64,000 nucleotides of DNA from an uncultured Lachnospiraceae bacterium (GTDB taxonomy: Bacteria; Bacillota; Clostridia; Lachnospirales; Lachnospiraceae): NCBI GenBank assembly GCA_947565425.1, contig CANOFW010000003.1, positions 124,001-188,000 on the forward strand. The letters are read 5' to 3'. Positions within the stretch are counted from its first letter, which is position 1. Each line of letters starts with the position of its first letter. Both the position numbers and the translations under genes were made by a program. This document shows, one piece after another, positions 43,484-52,075 of the stretch. The notes under the pieces are model-generated. The model saw nothing but the letters and a program-made list of their open reading frames with translations. It was not told the origin of the DNA and searched no databases.

Positions 43484-43909
43484 ATGGCAAAGAAAGTAGA
43501 AGGTTATATCAAATTACAGATTCCTGCCGGAAAAGCAACACCGGCACCACCTGTTGGCCCGGCACTTGGACAGCATGGCGTGAATATCGTTGAATTTACG
43601 AAGCAGTTCAATGCAAAGACGGCTGATCAGGGCGATTTAATTATTCCGGTTGTGATTACCGTATATGCTGACAGAAGTTTCAGCTTTATCACCAAGACAC
43701 CGCCTGCTGCTGTACTGATTAAGAAAGCATGCAATATCAAGTCCGGTTCCGGAGTTCCGAACAAGACAAAGGTGGCAACGATTCCGAAAGCAAAGGTTCA
43801 GGAAATTGCAGAGCTGAAAATGAAAGATTTGAATGCCGGATCTTTGGAAGCTGCAATGAGCATGATTGCAGGAACAGCAAGAAGTATGGGTGTTGAAGTC
43901 GGAGAATAG
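43484..43909 (+). CDS. rplK: 50S ribosomal protein L11
   Basis: The 141-residue protein shows the L11 N-terminal [19 protein letters not shown] with [18 protein letters not shown], and the RNA-binding C-terminal domain ([20 protein letters not shown]). It is full length. TAAGGAGG precedes the ATG. Confidence 0.97.
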   Translation: MAKKVEGYIKLQIPAGKATPAPPVGPALGQHGVNIVEFTKQFNAKTADQGDLIIPVVITVYADRSFSFITKTPPAAVLIKKACNIKSGSGVPNKTKVATIPKAKVQEIAELKMKDLNAGSLEAAMSMIAGTARSMGVEVGE

Positions 43910-43919
43910 ATATCTCGCA

Positions 43920-43976
43920 CTTAGCGAAACGTAAGTTGAGCTTAGCGAACAGAACTACCTTATCTTGCTTAGCGAA
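43920..43976. repeat. Triple short repeat between rplK and rplA
   Basis: CTTAGCGAA occurs at 43920-43928, 43941-43949 and 43968-43976, with 21- and 27-base spacing. The surrounding bases are also alike (GAGCTTAGCGAAC, TGCTTAGCGAAGCG). Function unknown; it lies in the leader of rplA. Confidence 0.5.
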
Positions 43977-44022
43977 GCGTGGGAGGGACAACTCCCGATA
44001 TTACCACTAGGAGGTTATGAGA

Positions 44023-44715
44023 ATGAAACGAGGAAAGAAATATTTAGAAGCTGCAAAGGCCATCGACAGGACGATGCAGTATGATACAGCAGAAGCAATC
44101 AGCCTGGTGAAAAAGGCAGCGGTTGCAAAATTTGATGAGACAATCGAAGCTCATATCAGAACCGGTTGTGACGGACGTCATGCAGAACAGCAAATCCGTG
44201 GCGCTGTAGTATTGCCGCACGGAACAGGTAAGACCGTTCGGGTTCTGGTTTTTGCAAAGGGTGACAAAGTAGACGAAGCATTGGCAGCAGGAGCAGATCA
44301 TGTTGGCGGAGAAGAACTGATTCCGAAAATCCAGAACGATGGATGGCTGGATTTTGACGTGGTAGTTGCTACTCCTGACATGATGGGCGTTGTTGGACGT
44401 TTGGGTCGTGTACTTGGACCGAAGGGCTTAATGCCGAACCCTAAAGCAGGAACCGTTACCATGGATGTTACCAAGGCTGTAAATGATATCAAAGCTGGTA
44501 AGATTGAGTATAGATTGGATAAGACCAATATTATCCATGTGCCAGTTGGAAAAGCATCTTTTACAGAAGAACAGTTAGCGGACAACTTCCAGACCCTTAT
44601 GGATGCCATCATCAAGGCAAGACCTGCCGCAGTGAAAGGACAGTTTTTGAGAAGCGTTACCCTGACTCCGACAATGGGACCAGGCGTAAAGGTCAATACG
44701 GCAAAGCTTGTTTAA
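44023..44715 (+). CDS. rplA: 50S ribosomal protein L1
   Basis: The 230-residue protein starts at ATG 44023 ([16 protein letters not shown]), since TAGGAGG lies 8 bases upstream. An ATG at 44017 is too close to the SD. It has the L1 motifs [39 protein letters not shown] and [12 protein letters not shown]. It is a normal L1. The gene is followed by its own promoter for rplJL. Confidence 0.95.
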   Translation: MKRGKKYLEAAKAIDRTMQYDTAEAISLVKKAAVAKFDETIEAHIRTGCDGRHAEQQIRGAVVLPHGTGKTVRVLVFAKGDKVDEALAAGADHVGGEELIPKIQNDGWLDFDVVVATPDMMGVVGRLGRVLGPKGLMPNPKAGTVTMDVTKAVNDIKAGKIEYRLDKTNIIHVPVGKASFTEEQLADNFQTLMDAIIKARPAAVKGQFLRSVTLTPTMGPGVKVNTAKLV

Positions 44716-44723
44716 AAAGGATG

Positions 44724-44752
44724 TTGACATCTGATAAATACAATGTTATACT
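44724..44752 (+). promoter_or_regulatory. Sigma-A promoter of rplJ-rplL
   Basis: TTGACA (44724-44729), 17 bases, TATACT (44747-44752). The -35 is a perfect consensus. It starts 9 bases after the rplA stop. Confidence 0.8.
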
Positions 44753-44758
44753 ATGTAA

Positions 44759-44890
44759 GTATTTCGCCGAAGACAGCAGGTGCCTAAAGGCGTAACATGT
44801 TGGCCTGCCGAGGGAATTTACCAGATATATGTCTGGTAATGTTTGAGATTTTTCAAGCCTCTTTGTCTTGCGGACAAGGAGGCTTTTATC
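44759..44890 (+). ncRNA. L10 ribosomal-protein leader RNA
   Basis: CGCCGAAGACAGCAGGTGCC and later CCTGCCGAGGG are the conserved strands of the L10 leader (Rfam L10_leader type). The leader binds the L10-L12 complex to control rplJ-rplL. An attenuator stem AAGCCTCTTTGTC (44855-44867) pairs with GACAAGGAGGCTT (44873-44885) before a T run. Confidence 0.85.
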
Positions 44891-44968
44891 TTATAGGAAA
44901 GACCTTGTCACGCTAGAGCGTGAAAGTGTCTTTCCTATAAGATAAAAAAATATGCGCACTCGCACAAA
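44884..44968. repeat. Dispersed palindromic element, copy B
   Basis: Perfect 20-base arms: 44884-44903 (starting TTTTATCTTATAGGAAAG) and 44928-44947. The inner core CACGCTAGAGCGTG is at 44909-44922, and a TATGCGCACTCGCACAA tail follows. It abuts the T run of the L10 leader attenuator. Copies with the same core are at 13541 and 39757, with a core fragment at 52190. Confidence 0.8.
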
Positions 44969-45001
44969 ATAATGATAAGAATATAAGGAGGTGCACGATT
45001 C

Positions 45002-45562
45002 GTGGCAAAAGTAGAGTTAAAGCAGCCGATTGTACAGGAGATTTCTGATTATATCAAAGATGCACAGAGCGTTGTGTTAGTTGATTATCGTGGATTGACT
45101 GTAGAAGAAGATACACAGTTGCGTAGGCAGTTAAGAGAAGCCGGTATCACTTACAAAGTATACAAGAATACTCTGATGAATTTTGCATTTAAGGGAACAG
45201 ACTACGAGAGCATGTCTTCTTTATTAGAAGGACCGAATGCAATCGCTATTTCCCAGGATGATGCAACTGCTCCGGCAAGAATTCTTGCAAAATTTGCAAA
45301 GAATGCCCAGGCATTAGAGTTAAAAGCAGGCGTTGTAGAAGGAACTTTCTATGATGCAGATGGAATTAAGGCAATCGCCAGCGTTCCGTCAAGAGAAGAA
45401 TTGCTTTCCAAATTCCTTGGAAGCATCCAGTCTCCGATTACCAATCTGGCACGTGTTCTTAACCAGATTGCAGAACAAGGCGGTGGAGAGGCAGCAGCAG
45501 AGGCGGTAGAAGCAGCGCCGGCTGAGGAAGCTCCAGCAGAAGAAGCTCCGGCGGCAGAGTAA
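45002..45562 (+). CDS. rplJ: 50S ribosomal protein L10
   Basis: The 186-residue protein starts at GTG 45002 with AAGGAGG upstream. It has VVLVDYRGLTVEEDTQLRRQ, YKVYKNTLM and SREELLSKFLGSIQSPIT, the L10 core. The C-terminal ~25 residues are an Ala/Glu-rich tail (EEAPAEEAPAAE). It binds L7/L12 on the stalk and regulates via the leader upstream. Confidence 0.96.
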   Translation: MAKVELKQPIVQEISDYIKDAQSVVLVDYRGLTVEEDTQLRRQLREAGITYKVYKNTLMNFAFKGTDYESMSSLLEGPNAIAISQDDATAPARILAKFAKNAQALELKAGVVEGTFYDADGIKAIASVPSREELLSKFLGSIQSPITNLARVLNQIAEQGGGEAAAEAVEAAPAEEAPAEEAPAAE

Positions 45563-45657
45563 GCGTAATTAGAGAGCTAAAGAGCGAGGCTAATTCATGT
45601 AAAAAATTTTTAAGAATTTAAATTAAGATCACAATAACAAAATGGAGGTAAACAATA

Positions 45658-46035
45658 ATGGCAAAGTTGACAACAGCAGAATTTATTGAGGCTATTAAAG
45701 AGTTAAGCGTATTAGAGTTAAACGAGTTAGTAAAAGCATGTGAAGAGGAATTCGGCGTATCTGCGGCAGCAGGCGTTGTAGTTGCAGCAGCAGGCGGAGA
45801 TGGAGCAGGCGCAGCAGAAGAGAAGACTGACTTTGATGTTGAGCTTACAGAAGTTGGACCGAATAAGGTTAAGGTTATCAAAGTTGTTCGTGAAGTTACC
45901 GGCTTAGGCTTGAAGGAAGCAAAAGAAGTCGTTGACGGAGCTCCGAAGGTTGTTAAGGAAGGCGCTGAGAAGGCAGAAGCAGAAGATATCAAGGCTAAGT
46001 TAGAGGCTGAGGGTGCTAAGGTAACGTTGAAATAA
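45658..46035 (+). CDS. rplL: 50S ribosomal protein L7/L12
   Basis: The 125-residue stalk protein has the N-terminal dimerisation helix ([20 protein letters not shown]), an Ala/Gly-rich hinge near residues 38-60 and the C-terminal [27 protein letters not shown] precedes the ATG. A strong terminator follows, so rpoBC is not adjacent. Confidence 0.97.
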   Translation: MAKLTTAEFIEAIKELSVLELNELVKACEEEFGVSAAAGVVVAAAGGDGAGAAEEKTDFDVELTEVGPNKVKVIKVVREVTGLGLKEAKEVVDGAPKVVKEGAEKAEAEDIKAKLEAEGAKVTLK

Positions 46036-46082
46036 TTGTTGCGGTTAAGTGAATTGTGAGTGCATTGCTCGCGGGAATAAAA

Positions 46083-46110
46083 AACAGGGAGACTGCCTCC
46101 CTGTTTTTTT
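46083..46110 (+). terminator. Intrinsic terminator of rplJ-rplL
   Basis: AACAGGGAG (46083-46091) pairs with CTCCCTGTT (46097-46105), a 5-base loop and a T run follow. It ends the ribosomal operon. Confidence 0.9.
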
Positions 46111-46222
46111 ATTGTCAAAGAATCACAGAAGACAAATATGCAGCCAAGCCAATTACTCCGATTTTTTAATGATAAGGATGAATGGTAGAATGTGGCTGTA
46201 TATGATGAAAACGTAGACTGGC

Positions 46223-46250
46223 TAAAGTTTTCCTTTGAAATTGCCGATAT
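46223..46250 (+). promoter_or_regulatory. Sigma-28 promoter of small RNA copy 1
   Basis: TAAAGTTT starts at 46223, and after TAAA come 16 bases and then GCCGATAT (46243-46250). This matches the flagellar sigma factor consensus TAAA-N15/16-GCCGATAT in every conserved base. No protein gene begins within 300 bases downstream. Confidence 0.8.
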
Positions 46251-46256
46251 GTTTTA

Positions 46257-46365
46257 CAGATGTAAATATAGGCTATCATGGACGATAGATTTAGGTACAG
46301 GGATGTAGAGTATATAGTGTCTAAAGAAAGATTCATGAGGGAATAGTGCCTTTATGGGTCTTTTT
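46257..46365 (+). ncRNA. Candidate CsrA-binding small RNA, copy 1
   Basis: A predicted transcript of about 109 nt begins 7 bases after the sigma-28 box. It contains hairpin CTATC-ATGGAC-GATAG (GGA in the loop) at about 46272-46287. The exact CsrA consensus GTACAGGGATGT is at 46295-46306, with TACA and TGTA pairing around GGGA, inside an outer TTTAG/CTAAA stem. An intrinsic terminator AAAGATTCAT (46327-46336) with ATGGGTCTTT (46354-46363) has another GGGA in its loop region. It contains no credible reading frame. The structure and its duplication argue for function; CsrA binding is inferred. Confidence 0.7.
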
Positions 46366-46552
46366 GTAATATTTATAAACATGCCAAGTGCCCTGTGGGT
46401 TTGCATGGATATTAGAATATGTAAGATAATAACTCTATGAGCAGGAAACAGGAGAAGTTTGAGATTATGCGGAGATTGATAAGAGAGTGTCTGTGGGAAA
46501 TACATAGAAGAGAGGTTAGATAATCTATTTAGGCGGATAAAGGAGAATTCAA

Positions 46553-47323
46553 ATGAAACACGGAGATTTTACAGAACTGGCAAAATATTATGGGAACAGG
46601 CCGGGATATTCGAAGGTTGTATTAACTTGTCTAAAGAATCATATTTTTAATGTGGTTGGCGAGGGAAAGGTAGCGGATGTCGGCGCAGGGACAGGGAAAC
46701 TTACCGAGAATCTGGCAGAAATCGGGCTATGCGGCTTTGCGGTAGAACCGAATGCAGCGATGCGCCAGGAGGGGCAGAAGGTTTTTAGGGGCAGGGGAGA
46801 ATTTGTATGGTCTGAGGGTTCTGCGGAAGCGACCGGGCTTACAGATAATTGTGCGAACTGGGTATTGATGGGCTCCTCATTCCACTGGACAGACAGTAAG
46901 AAGGCAATGGAAGAATTTTACCGGATTCTTGTTCCGGGAGGTTTTTTTACCGCCATCTGGAATCCAAGGGACATAGAGAGCAGCGAAATCCATAAGAGGA
47001 TTGAAGAAGCGGTTTATTCCCAAGTGCCGGGGATGAAAAGGGTGTCCTCCGGGAAAATGATTTCCATAGAAGAAATGCGGGAAAAATTGCTTTACAGCGG
47101 GTATTTTAAAGATATCCTGTCTCTGGAAGCACCGCATAGTGAGATTATGACAAAAGAGCGCTATATGAATACATGGAAATCGGTAAATGATATTCAGGTA
47201 CAGGCAGGAGAGGATGGATTTCGGCGTATCCTTGGCAAGATAGAAGACATTATCCGCGATATGGATGAGATTGAAGTGCCTTATCGCTCCCGCTCATGGA
47301 CGGTACAGAGCTGTAAAAAGTAA
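46553..47323 (+). CDS. Class I SAM-dependent methyltransferase
   Basis: The 256-residue protein has the SAM motif VADVGAGTGKLTENLA near residue 41, a second acidic strand (FAVEPNAAMRQEG) and MGSSFHWTDSKKAMEEFYRI, as in the Methyltransf_11 group. AAAGGAG precedes the ATG. It lies alone between small RNA copy 1 and the gmd gene, 34 bases apart from the latter. Its substrate is unknown; it may not be part of the sugar pathway. Confidence 0.75.
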   Translation: MKHGDFTELAKYYGNRPGYSKVVLTCLKNHIFNVVGEGKVADVGAGTGKLTENLAEIGLCGFAVEPNAAMRQEGQKVFRGRGEFVWSEGSAEATGLTDNCANWVLMGSSFHWTDSKKAMEEFYRILVPGGFFTAIWNPRDIESSEIHKRIEEAVYSQVPGMKRVSSGKMISIEEMREKLLYSGYFKDILSLEAPHSEIMTKERYMNTWKSVNDIQVQAGEDGFRRILGKIEDIIRDMDEIEVPYRSRSWTVQSCKK

Positions 47324-47356
47324 GAATATGGATGAAAGAAAGCTGGAGATGCTATT

Positions 47357-48418
47357 ATGGAAAAAACGGCATTAATTACCGGAGTTACGGGACAGGATGG
47401 CTCGTATCTTGCAGAATTTTTATTAGAAAAGGGATATGATGTCCATGGCATGGTGCGACGTTCTTCAGTGGATTACAGGGAACGCATTGCTCATTTGGAG
47501 GGAAATAAAAGATTTCACCTTCATTATGGGGATCTTACAGATTCTATGAGCCTGATGGCGATTATCGGAACTGTTCGACCGGATGAAATCTATAATTTGG
47601 CGGCACAGAGTCATGTACAGGTCAGTTTTCAGGTACCTGAATATACGGCAGACGTGGCCGGGGTCGGTGTGCTCCGTGTGCTTGAGGCGGTTCGTTTGTG
47701 TGGTTTGGCAGAGAAATGCCGTATCTATCAGGCGTCTACTTCTGAGTTATTTGGCAAGGTAGAAGAAGTTCCGCAGAATGAACAGACCCCATTTCATCCT
47801 TACAGTCCCTACGCGGTGGCAAAACAGTATGGATACTGGATTGTAAAGGAATATCGGGAAGCCTATCAAATGTTTTGCTGCAGTGGCATTCTTTTTAATC
47901 ATGAATCAGAACGACGTGGCGAGACCTTTGTGACAAGGAAGATTTCACTTGCAGCCGCACGGATTGCGCATGGTTTGCAGGAGAAGCTTTACCTTGGGAA
48001 TTTAGATGCACTCCGTGACTGGGGCTATGCGAAAGACTATGTGGAGTGTATGTGGCTGATGCTTCAGAATGATAGGCCTAAGGATTTTGTCATTGCAACT
48101 GGGGAGCAGCATTCTGTACGGGAATTCTGCAGGCTGGCGTTTCATTATGCAGGAATTGAACTAGAATTTTCAGGAAAAAGAATAGAAGAAAAAGGGATAG
48201 ATAAGGCAACAGGTAAAGTGCTGGTAGAGGTCAGCCCGGATTTTTACCGTCCGACAGATGTTGTCAATTTGCTTGGTGATCCCACAAAGGCGAAAAAGGA
48301 ACTTGGCTGGAATCCGACTAAGACAAGTTTTGAACAGTTGGTATCTCTGATGGTTAATCATGATATGGAAAAGGTATTGCATGAGAGGCGAGAGTTTTAC
48401 GATGGAAAAACATTCTAA
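47357..48418 (+). CDS. gmd: GDP-mannose 4,6-dehydratase
   Basis: The 353-residue SDR enzyme makes GDP-4-keto-6-deoxy-mannose. It has [19 protein letters not shown], the [13 protein letters not shown] segment, [17 protein letters not shown], catalytic YAVAK (YxxxK) and the GMD-specific [17 protein letters not shown]. All of these are diagnostic. It is followed by fcl, with a 17-base overlap, giving the GDP-fucose route. Confidence 0.95.
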   Translation: MEKTALITGVTGQDGSYLAEFLLEKGYDVHGMVRRSSVDYRERIAHLEGNKRFHLHYGDLTDSMSLMAIIGTVRPDEIYNLAAQSHVQVSFQVPEYTADVAGVGVLRVLEAVRLCGLAEKCRIYQASTSELFGKVEEVPQNEQTPFHPYSPYAVAKQYGYWIVKEYREAYQMFCCSGILFNHESERRGETFVTRKISLAAARIAHGLQEKLYLGNLDALRDWGYAKDYVECMWLMLQNDRPKDFVIATGEQHSVREFCRLAFHYAGIELEFSGKRIEEKGIDKATGKVLVEVSPDFYRPTDVVNLLGDPTKAKKELGWNPTKTSFEQLVSLMVNHDMEKVLHERREFYDGKTF

Positions 48419-49343
48419 AATTTATGTGGCAGGCCACTGCGGCATGGTGGGTTCAGCAATTGTCCGTAGACTAAAGCAAGGAGGATATGATAATCTTGTT
48501 ATGCGTACACATCAGGAACTTGATTTATGCCGGCAGAAAGAGGTTGAAGATTTCTTTGCCATTGAAAAGCCGGAATATGTATTTCTTGCAGCCGCTAAGG
48601 TGGGCGGGATAGCTGCCAATGAGGAAGCTCTTGCTGATTTTATGTGGGATAACATGATACTTGAGATGAATGTTATCCACTCGGCCTGGAAAAACGGCTG
48701 CAGAAAACTGGAGTTCTTAGGAAGTTCCTGTATTTATCCCCGTATGGCTCCGCAGCCGATGACAGAGGACTGTCTGTTGACGTCATCATTGGAAAAAACA
48801 AATGAAGCGTATGCACTTGCAAAAATTTCAGGTTTGAAATATTGTGAGTATTTAAACCGCCAGTATGGAACAGATTATATTAGTGTTATGCCTACAAATT
48901 TATATGGTCCAAATGACAATTACCATCCCACACACAGTCATGTCCTTCCCTCTCTCATCAGGCGTTTTCATGAAGCAAAAGAACAGAGGAGGCCTTATGT
49001 TACCTGCTGGGGAGATGGTTCTGCTTTGCGTGAATTTCTCTATGTGGACGATCTCGCGGATTTGTGTGTGTTCTTAATGGAGAATTACAGCGGTAATGAA
49101 ACGGTCAATGCAGGGACTGGAAAAGAAGTGAGCATTAAAGAACTTGCTTGGATTGTCGCAGAACAAGTCGGGTATAAAGGAGAAATCTGCTGGGATAAAT
49201 CCAAGCCGAATGGTACGCCCAGAAAACTTCTGGATGTCAGCAAGGCAGCCGGAATGGGATGGACATACCGGACAGAATTGAGAGACGGCATCCGGTTGGC
49301 ATATGAAGATTTTTTAAATAATCCGATTCGGGCAGAGAGATAA
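48402..49343 (+). CDS. fcl: GDP-L-fucose synthase
   Basis: This epimerase/reductase completes GDP-L-fucose. The protein, about 313 residues, has [30 protein letters not shown], the [18 protein letters not shown] segment and catalytic NEAYALAK (YxxxK). The ATG at 48402 ([11 protein letters not shown]) is chosen because the longer frame would start inside gmd. GAGAGGCGAGAG lies upstream. The gene order gmd-fcl-manC-manA gives a full GDP-fucose supply from fructose-6-phosphate except the phosphomannomutase. Confidence 0.93.
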   Translation: MEKHSKIYVAGHCGMVGSAIVRRLKQGGYDNLVMRTHQELDLCRQKEVEDFFAIEKPEYVFLAAAKVGGIAANEEALADFMWDNMILEMNVIHSAWKNGCRKLEFLGSSCIYPRMAPQPMTEDCLLTSSLEKTNEAYALAKISGLKYCEYLNRQYGTDYISVMPTNLYGPNDNYHPTHSHVLPSLIRRFHEAKEQRRPYVTCWGDGSALREFLYVDDLADLCVFLMENYSGNETVNAGTGKEVSIKELAWIVAEQVGYKGEICWDKSKPNGTPRKLLDVSKAAGMGWTYRTELRDGIRLAYEDFLNNPIRAER

Positions 49344-49357
49344 GGAGAATACCGTTT

Positions 49358-50677
49358 ATGAATATTATATTACTTTCCGGGGGTTCTGGAAAACGCCTTT
49401 GGCCGCTTTCCAATGATGTCCGCTCTAAGCAGTTTCTGAAGATTTTTAAAGGAGAAGATGGCCAGTATGAGTCTATGGTACAGCGTATGTACCGTAAGCT
49501 TAATTACTTTATTCCGGATGCAACAATCATTATTGCGGCAGGCAGGTCACAGGTATCCTCCATTCGCAATCAAATTGGCAGAGAAATAGGTATTTCCGTA
49601 GAACCATCCCGTAAGGACACTTTTCCGGCAATTGCGCTTGCAAGCGCATATCTGGCAGATATACAAAAGGCAGACCTGGGAGAAGCGGTCGTTGTATGTC
49701 CGGTAGATCCCTATGCTGAGGATGACTATTTTCAGATGCTGCGGCGTCTGGGGGAACAGGCAGAGAAGGGGGAGGCTAATCTTACGTTGATGGGGATGGA
49801 ACCGACTTATCCAAGTGAAAAATATGGCTATATTATTCCGAAGGATCTGGGCACAGTCAGTGGAGTTCTTTCGTTTAAGGAGAAGCCTGATGCAAAAACT
49901 GCGGAAGAATATATCCGGCAAGGAGCACTTTGGAATGGCGGGGTGTTTGCATATAAATTGAAATATATGCTGGATAAGGCGCATGAAAAAATAGATTTTA
50001 CAGACTATCATGATCTATACAGTAAATATGATATCCTGACAAAAATTAGTTTTGATTATGCGGTAGCTGAACAGGAGGAGAAAATTCAAGTAATACGTTT
50101 TCATGGCGAATGGAAAGATTTAGGGACATGGAACACTTTGACGGAAGCGTTGGAGGAAAAATGTCTGGGAAATGCCATGATGGATGAGACGTGTACCAAT
50201 GTCCATATTATGAATGAGCTTGACATTCCGCTTCTTGCCATGGGACTGCATGATGTTGTGATTTCGGCAAGCCCGGATGGCATTTTAGTTTCTGACAAAG
50301 AACAGTCCAGCTATATGAAATCTTTTGTGGATAAGATTGACAGCCGGATTATGTTTGCGGAAAAGTCATGGGGAAGCTTCCGCGTGCTGGATGTGGAGAC
50401 AGAAAGCATGACTATTAAGGTCACATTGAATCCGGGAAACAGAATGAATTATCACAGTCATAAGAACCGTGATGAGGTATGGACTGTGATTTCCGGTATG
50501 GGACGCACGATTGTAGATGGGATGGAACAGGAAGTGGGGCCGGGAGATGTAATCACGATGCAGGCAGGCTGCCGTCATACTATTATCGCAGTGACTGGAT
50601 TAAAATTGATAGAAGTGCAGTTGGGAAGGGAGATTTCTGTAGATGATAAGCAAAAATTTCCACTGGAAAGGGAATAA
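49358..50677 (+). CDS. manC: Mannose-1-phosphate guanylyltransferase (with cupin domain)
   Basis: The 439-residue protein has the GTP-binding IILLSGGSGKRLWPLSNDVR and the metal site in VVCPVDPYAEDDYF. The C-terminal ~110 residues form a cupin of the type II phosphomannose isomerase kind (NPGNRMNYHSHKNRDEVW), but the intervening region is short for a fully bifunctional enzyme. A separate class I isomerase follows. It makes GDP-mannose for gmd. AAGGAG precedes the ATG. Confidence 0.9.
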   Translation: MNIILLSGGSGKRLWPLSNDVRSKQFLKIFKGEDGQYESMVQRMYRKLNYFIPDATIIIAAGRSQVSSIRNQIGREIGISVEPSRKDTFPAIALASAYLADIQKADLGEAVVVCPVDPYAEDDYFQMLRRLGEQAEKGEANLTLMGMEPTYPSEKYGYIIPKDLGTVSGVLSFKEKPDAKTAEEYIRQGALWNGGVFAYKLKYMLDKAHEKIDFTDYHDLYSKYDILTKISFDYAVAEQEEKIQVIRFHGEWKDLGTWNTLTEALEEKCLGNAMMDETCTNVHIMNELDIPLLAMGLHDVVISASPDGILVSDKEQSSYMKSFVDKIDSRIMFAEKSWGSFRVLDVETESMTIKVTLNPGNRMNYHSHKNRDEVWTVISGMGRTIVDGMEQEVGPGDVITMQAGCRHTIIAVTGLKLIEVQLGREISVDDKQKFPLERE

Positions 50678-51653
50678 GCCGATTCTGCTGGCACCTTGCG
50701 GTAAGGATTATCTTTGGGGAGGACGGCGTTTAAAAGATGATTTCTCAAAGCCAGCAGAGTGTTATCCTTTGGCTGAGACATGGGAATGTTCTACGCACCC
50801 AGATGGTTTGTGTGTGGCAGCAAGTGGGGAGTTTCAGGGAAAGCCGCTAGCAGAAATCCTACATTTACATCCGGAATTTCTGGGCACACATAACCAAACA
50901 AAAGGCGAACTGCCGATACTGGTCAAGTTGATTGATGCCGCAAAGGATTTGTCGATTCAGGTGCATCCTGATGATGCATATGCAAAAGATCATGAGAATG
51001 GGCAGCTTGGAAAATCGGAGATGTGGTATGTACTTGATGCGGAAAAGGATGCAAAACTGATTTATGGAATGCATCATACAGTCAACGGAGAGGATGTGAA
51101 ACAAAGCATTGCGGACGGTACAATAGAAAAATACCTGCAGAAAATACCAGTGAGGAAAGATGATGTGTTTTATGTTGAGGCAGGCACAGTGCATGCAATT
51201 GGCGCAGGTATTCTGCTTGTGGAAATTCAGGAAAACTCCAATCTTACATATCGTCTCTATGATTATGACAGAGTGGACGAAAATGGAAAAAAGAGGGAGC
51301 TGCATATAAAAAAAGCCTTAGAAGTGGCAGATTTAACTGGAAGTATGGAGCCGAGGCAGCCGCTGCGGGTATTAAAATACCGTCAGGGCTGTGCGATGGA
51401 AATGCTCTGCAGATGCAGATATTTTGAAGTATACCGGATGCTTCTTAATACGGAACGCTGCCGGACAATGGTAGATTACCGTACCGGGAGCATATCTTAC
51501 CATGTGCTATTATGTATCGGTGGATGCGGGACAATTTTGATGGCGGATGGGGATGTAATCCATTTTATAAAAGGAGACTGTATCTTTGTACCGGCGGACT
51601 CCGTGAATATAAAGTTGCATGGAAAGGCACAGTTTCTTGCTATCCGTGGGTAG
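50643..51653 (+). CDS. manA: Mannose-6-phosphate isomerase, class I
   Basis: The 336-residue zinc enzyme interconverts fructose-6-P and mannose-6-P. It has LAPCGKDYLWGGRRLKDDF, the zinc site VHPDDAYAKDHENG, GKSEMWYVLDAEKDA and VEAGTVHAIGAG. The start overlaps the end of manC by 35 bases, so the two are translated together. The missing phosphomannomutase must be encoded elsewhere. Confidence 0.92.
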   Translation: MISKNFHWKGNKPILLAPCGKDYLWGGRRLKDDFSKPAECYPLAETWECSTHPDGLCVAASGEFQGKPLAEILHLHPEFLGTHNQTKGELPILVKLIDAAKDLSIQVHPDDAYAKDHENGQLGKSEMWYVLDAEKDAKLIYGMHHTVNGEDVKQSIADGTIEKYLQKIPVRKDDVFYVEAGTVHAIGAGILLVEIQENSNLTYRLYDYDRVDENGKKRELHIKKALEVADLTGSMEPRQPLRVLKYRQGCAMEMLCRCRYFEVYRMLLNTERCRTMVDYRTGSISYHVLLCIGGCGTILMADGDVIHFIKGDCIFVPADSVNIKLHGKAQFLAIRG

Positions 51654-51671
51654 GCGGACAGGAGGAATTTG

Positions 51672-52032
51672 GTGGATAATAAAATAATGCAGCAATACCA
51701 GATGTGGATGGAAAATGCGCTTATTCCTATTATTAATGCTTGTGGCAAAATATTATATTTTGCTTATGAGGACAAGAGAAAGGCAAATAAGGAAAAGAGG
51801 AAAGGCCGCCGGAAACAGTTTTTATAAGTATAAATGCAGAGGGAATGAAACGCATATTGCCCTGCTATGGGATTGGCCTGACAGAAATTCCAAGGTTAAA
51901 AATGGGGGAAGATTATATCAGTGCTTCTACTGTAAGAAAACTGGCTGGGGAGGAGATTGGGAAGCAGTGAAACGGTTTATGCCTGAGGGGGCGTACAGGG
52001 TATACAGAAATGGCATGGGAGTATCTGAATAA
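51672..52032 (+). pseudogene. Decayed citrate lyase ligase-like nucleotidyltransferase
   Basis: A GTG at 51672 with GGAGG upstream opens a 51-codon frame (VDNKIMQQYQMWMENAL) that stops at 51827. In another frame the sequence reads GIGLTEIPRLKMGEDYISAS and TVRKLAGEEIGKQ before a stop. In a third frame WEAVKRFMPEGAYRVYR follows to 52032. Put together these match the C-terminal region of CitC-like adenylyl/cytidylyltransferases (EIxRLK...ISASxVRKLL...lVPxxT). The ORF 51715-52032 (105 codons) is open but crosses the frame breaks. It is a frameshifted remnant. Confidence 0.55.
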
Positions 52033-52042
52033 GTATACTGCC

Positions 52043-52069
52043 TAAAGTTATAAGTAAAATTGCCGATAT
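52043..52069 (+). promoter_or_regulatory. Sigma-28 promoter of small RNA copy 2
   Basis: TAAA (52043-52046), 15 bases, then GCCGATAT (52062-52069), perfect in both boxes. It is the homologue of the promoter at 46223-46250. Confidence 0.8.
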
Positions 52070-52075
52070 ACTCTA

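Noticed and set aside
46223..46365. Riboswitch or attenuator for the methyltransferase/gmd genes
   Set aside because: Nothing pairs to form an antiterminator, the downstream gene is about 190 bases beyond the terminator, and the CsrA consensus with a sigma-28 promoter fits a separate small RNA better.
49358..50677. Full manA activity in the ManC fusion making the separate manA redundant
   Set aside because: The C-terminal domain is cupin-like, but the class I isomerase with its own zinc site overlaps it, so the fusion is best read as the guanylyltransferase.
51715..52032. An intact 105-residue gene
   Set aside because: The open frame lacks a good start and SD, and the recognisable CitC-like segments fall in more than one frame, so I call a pseudogene.
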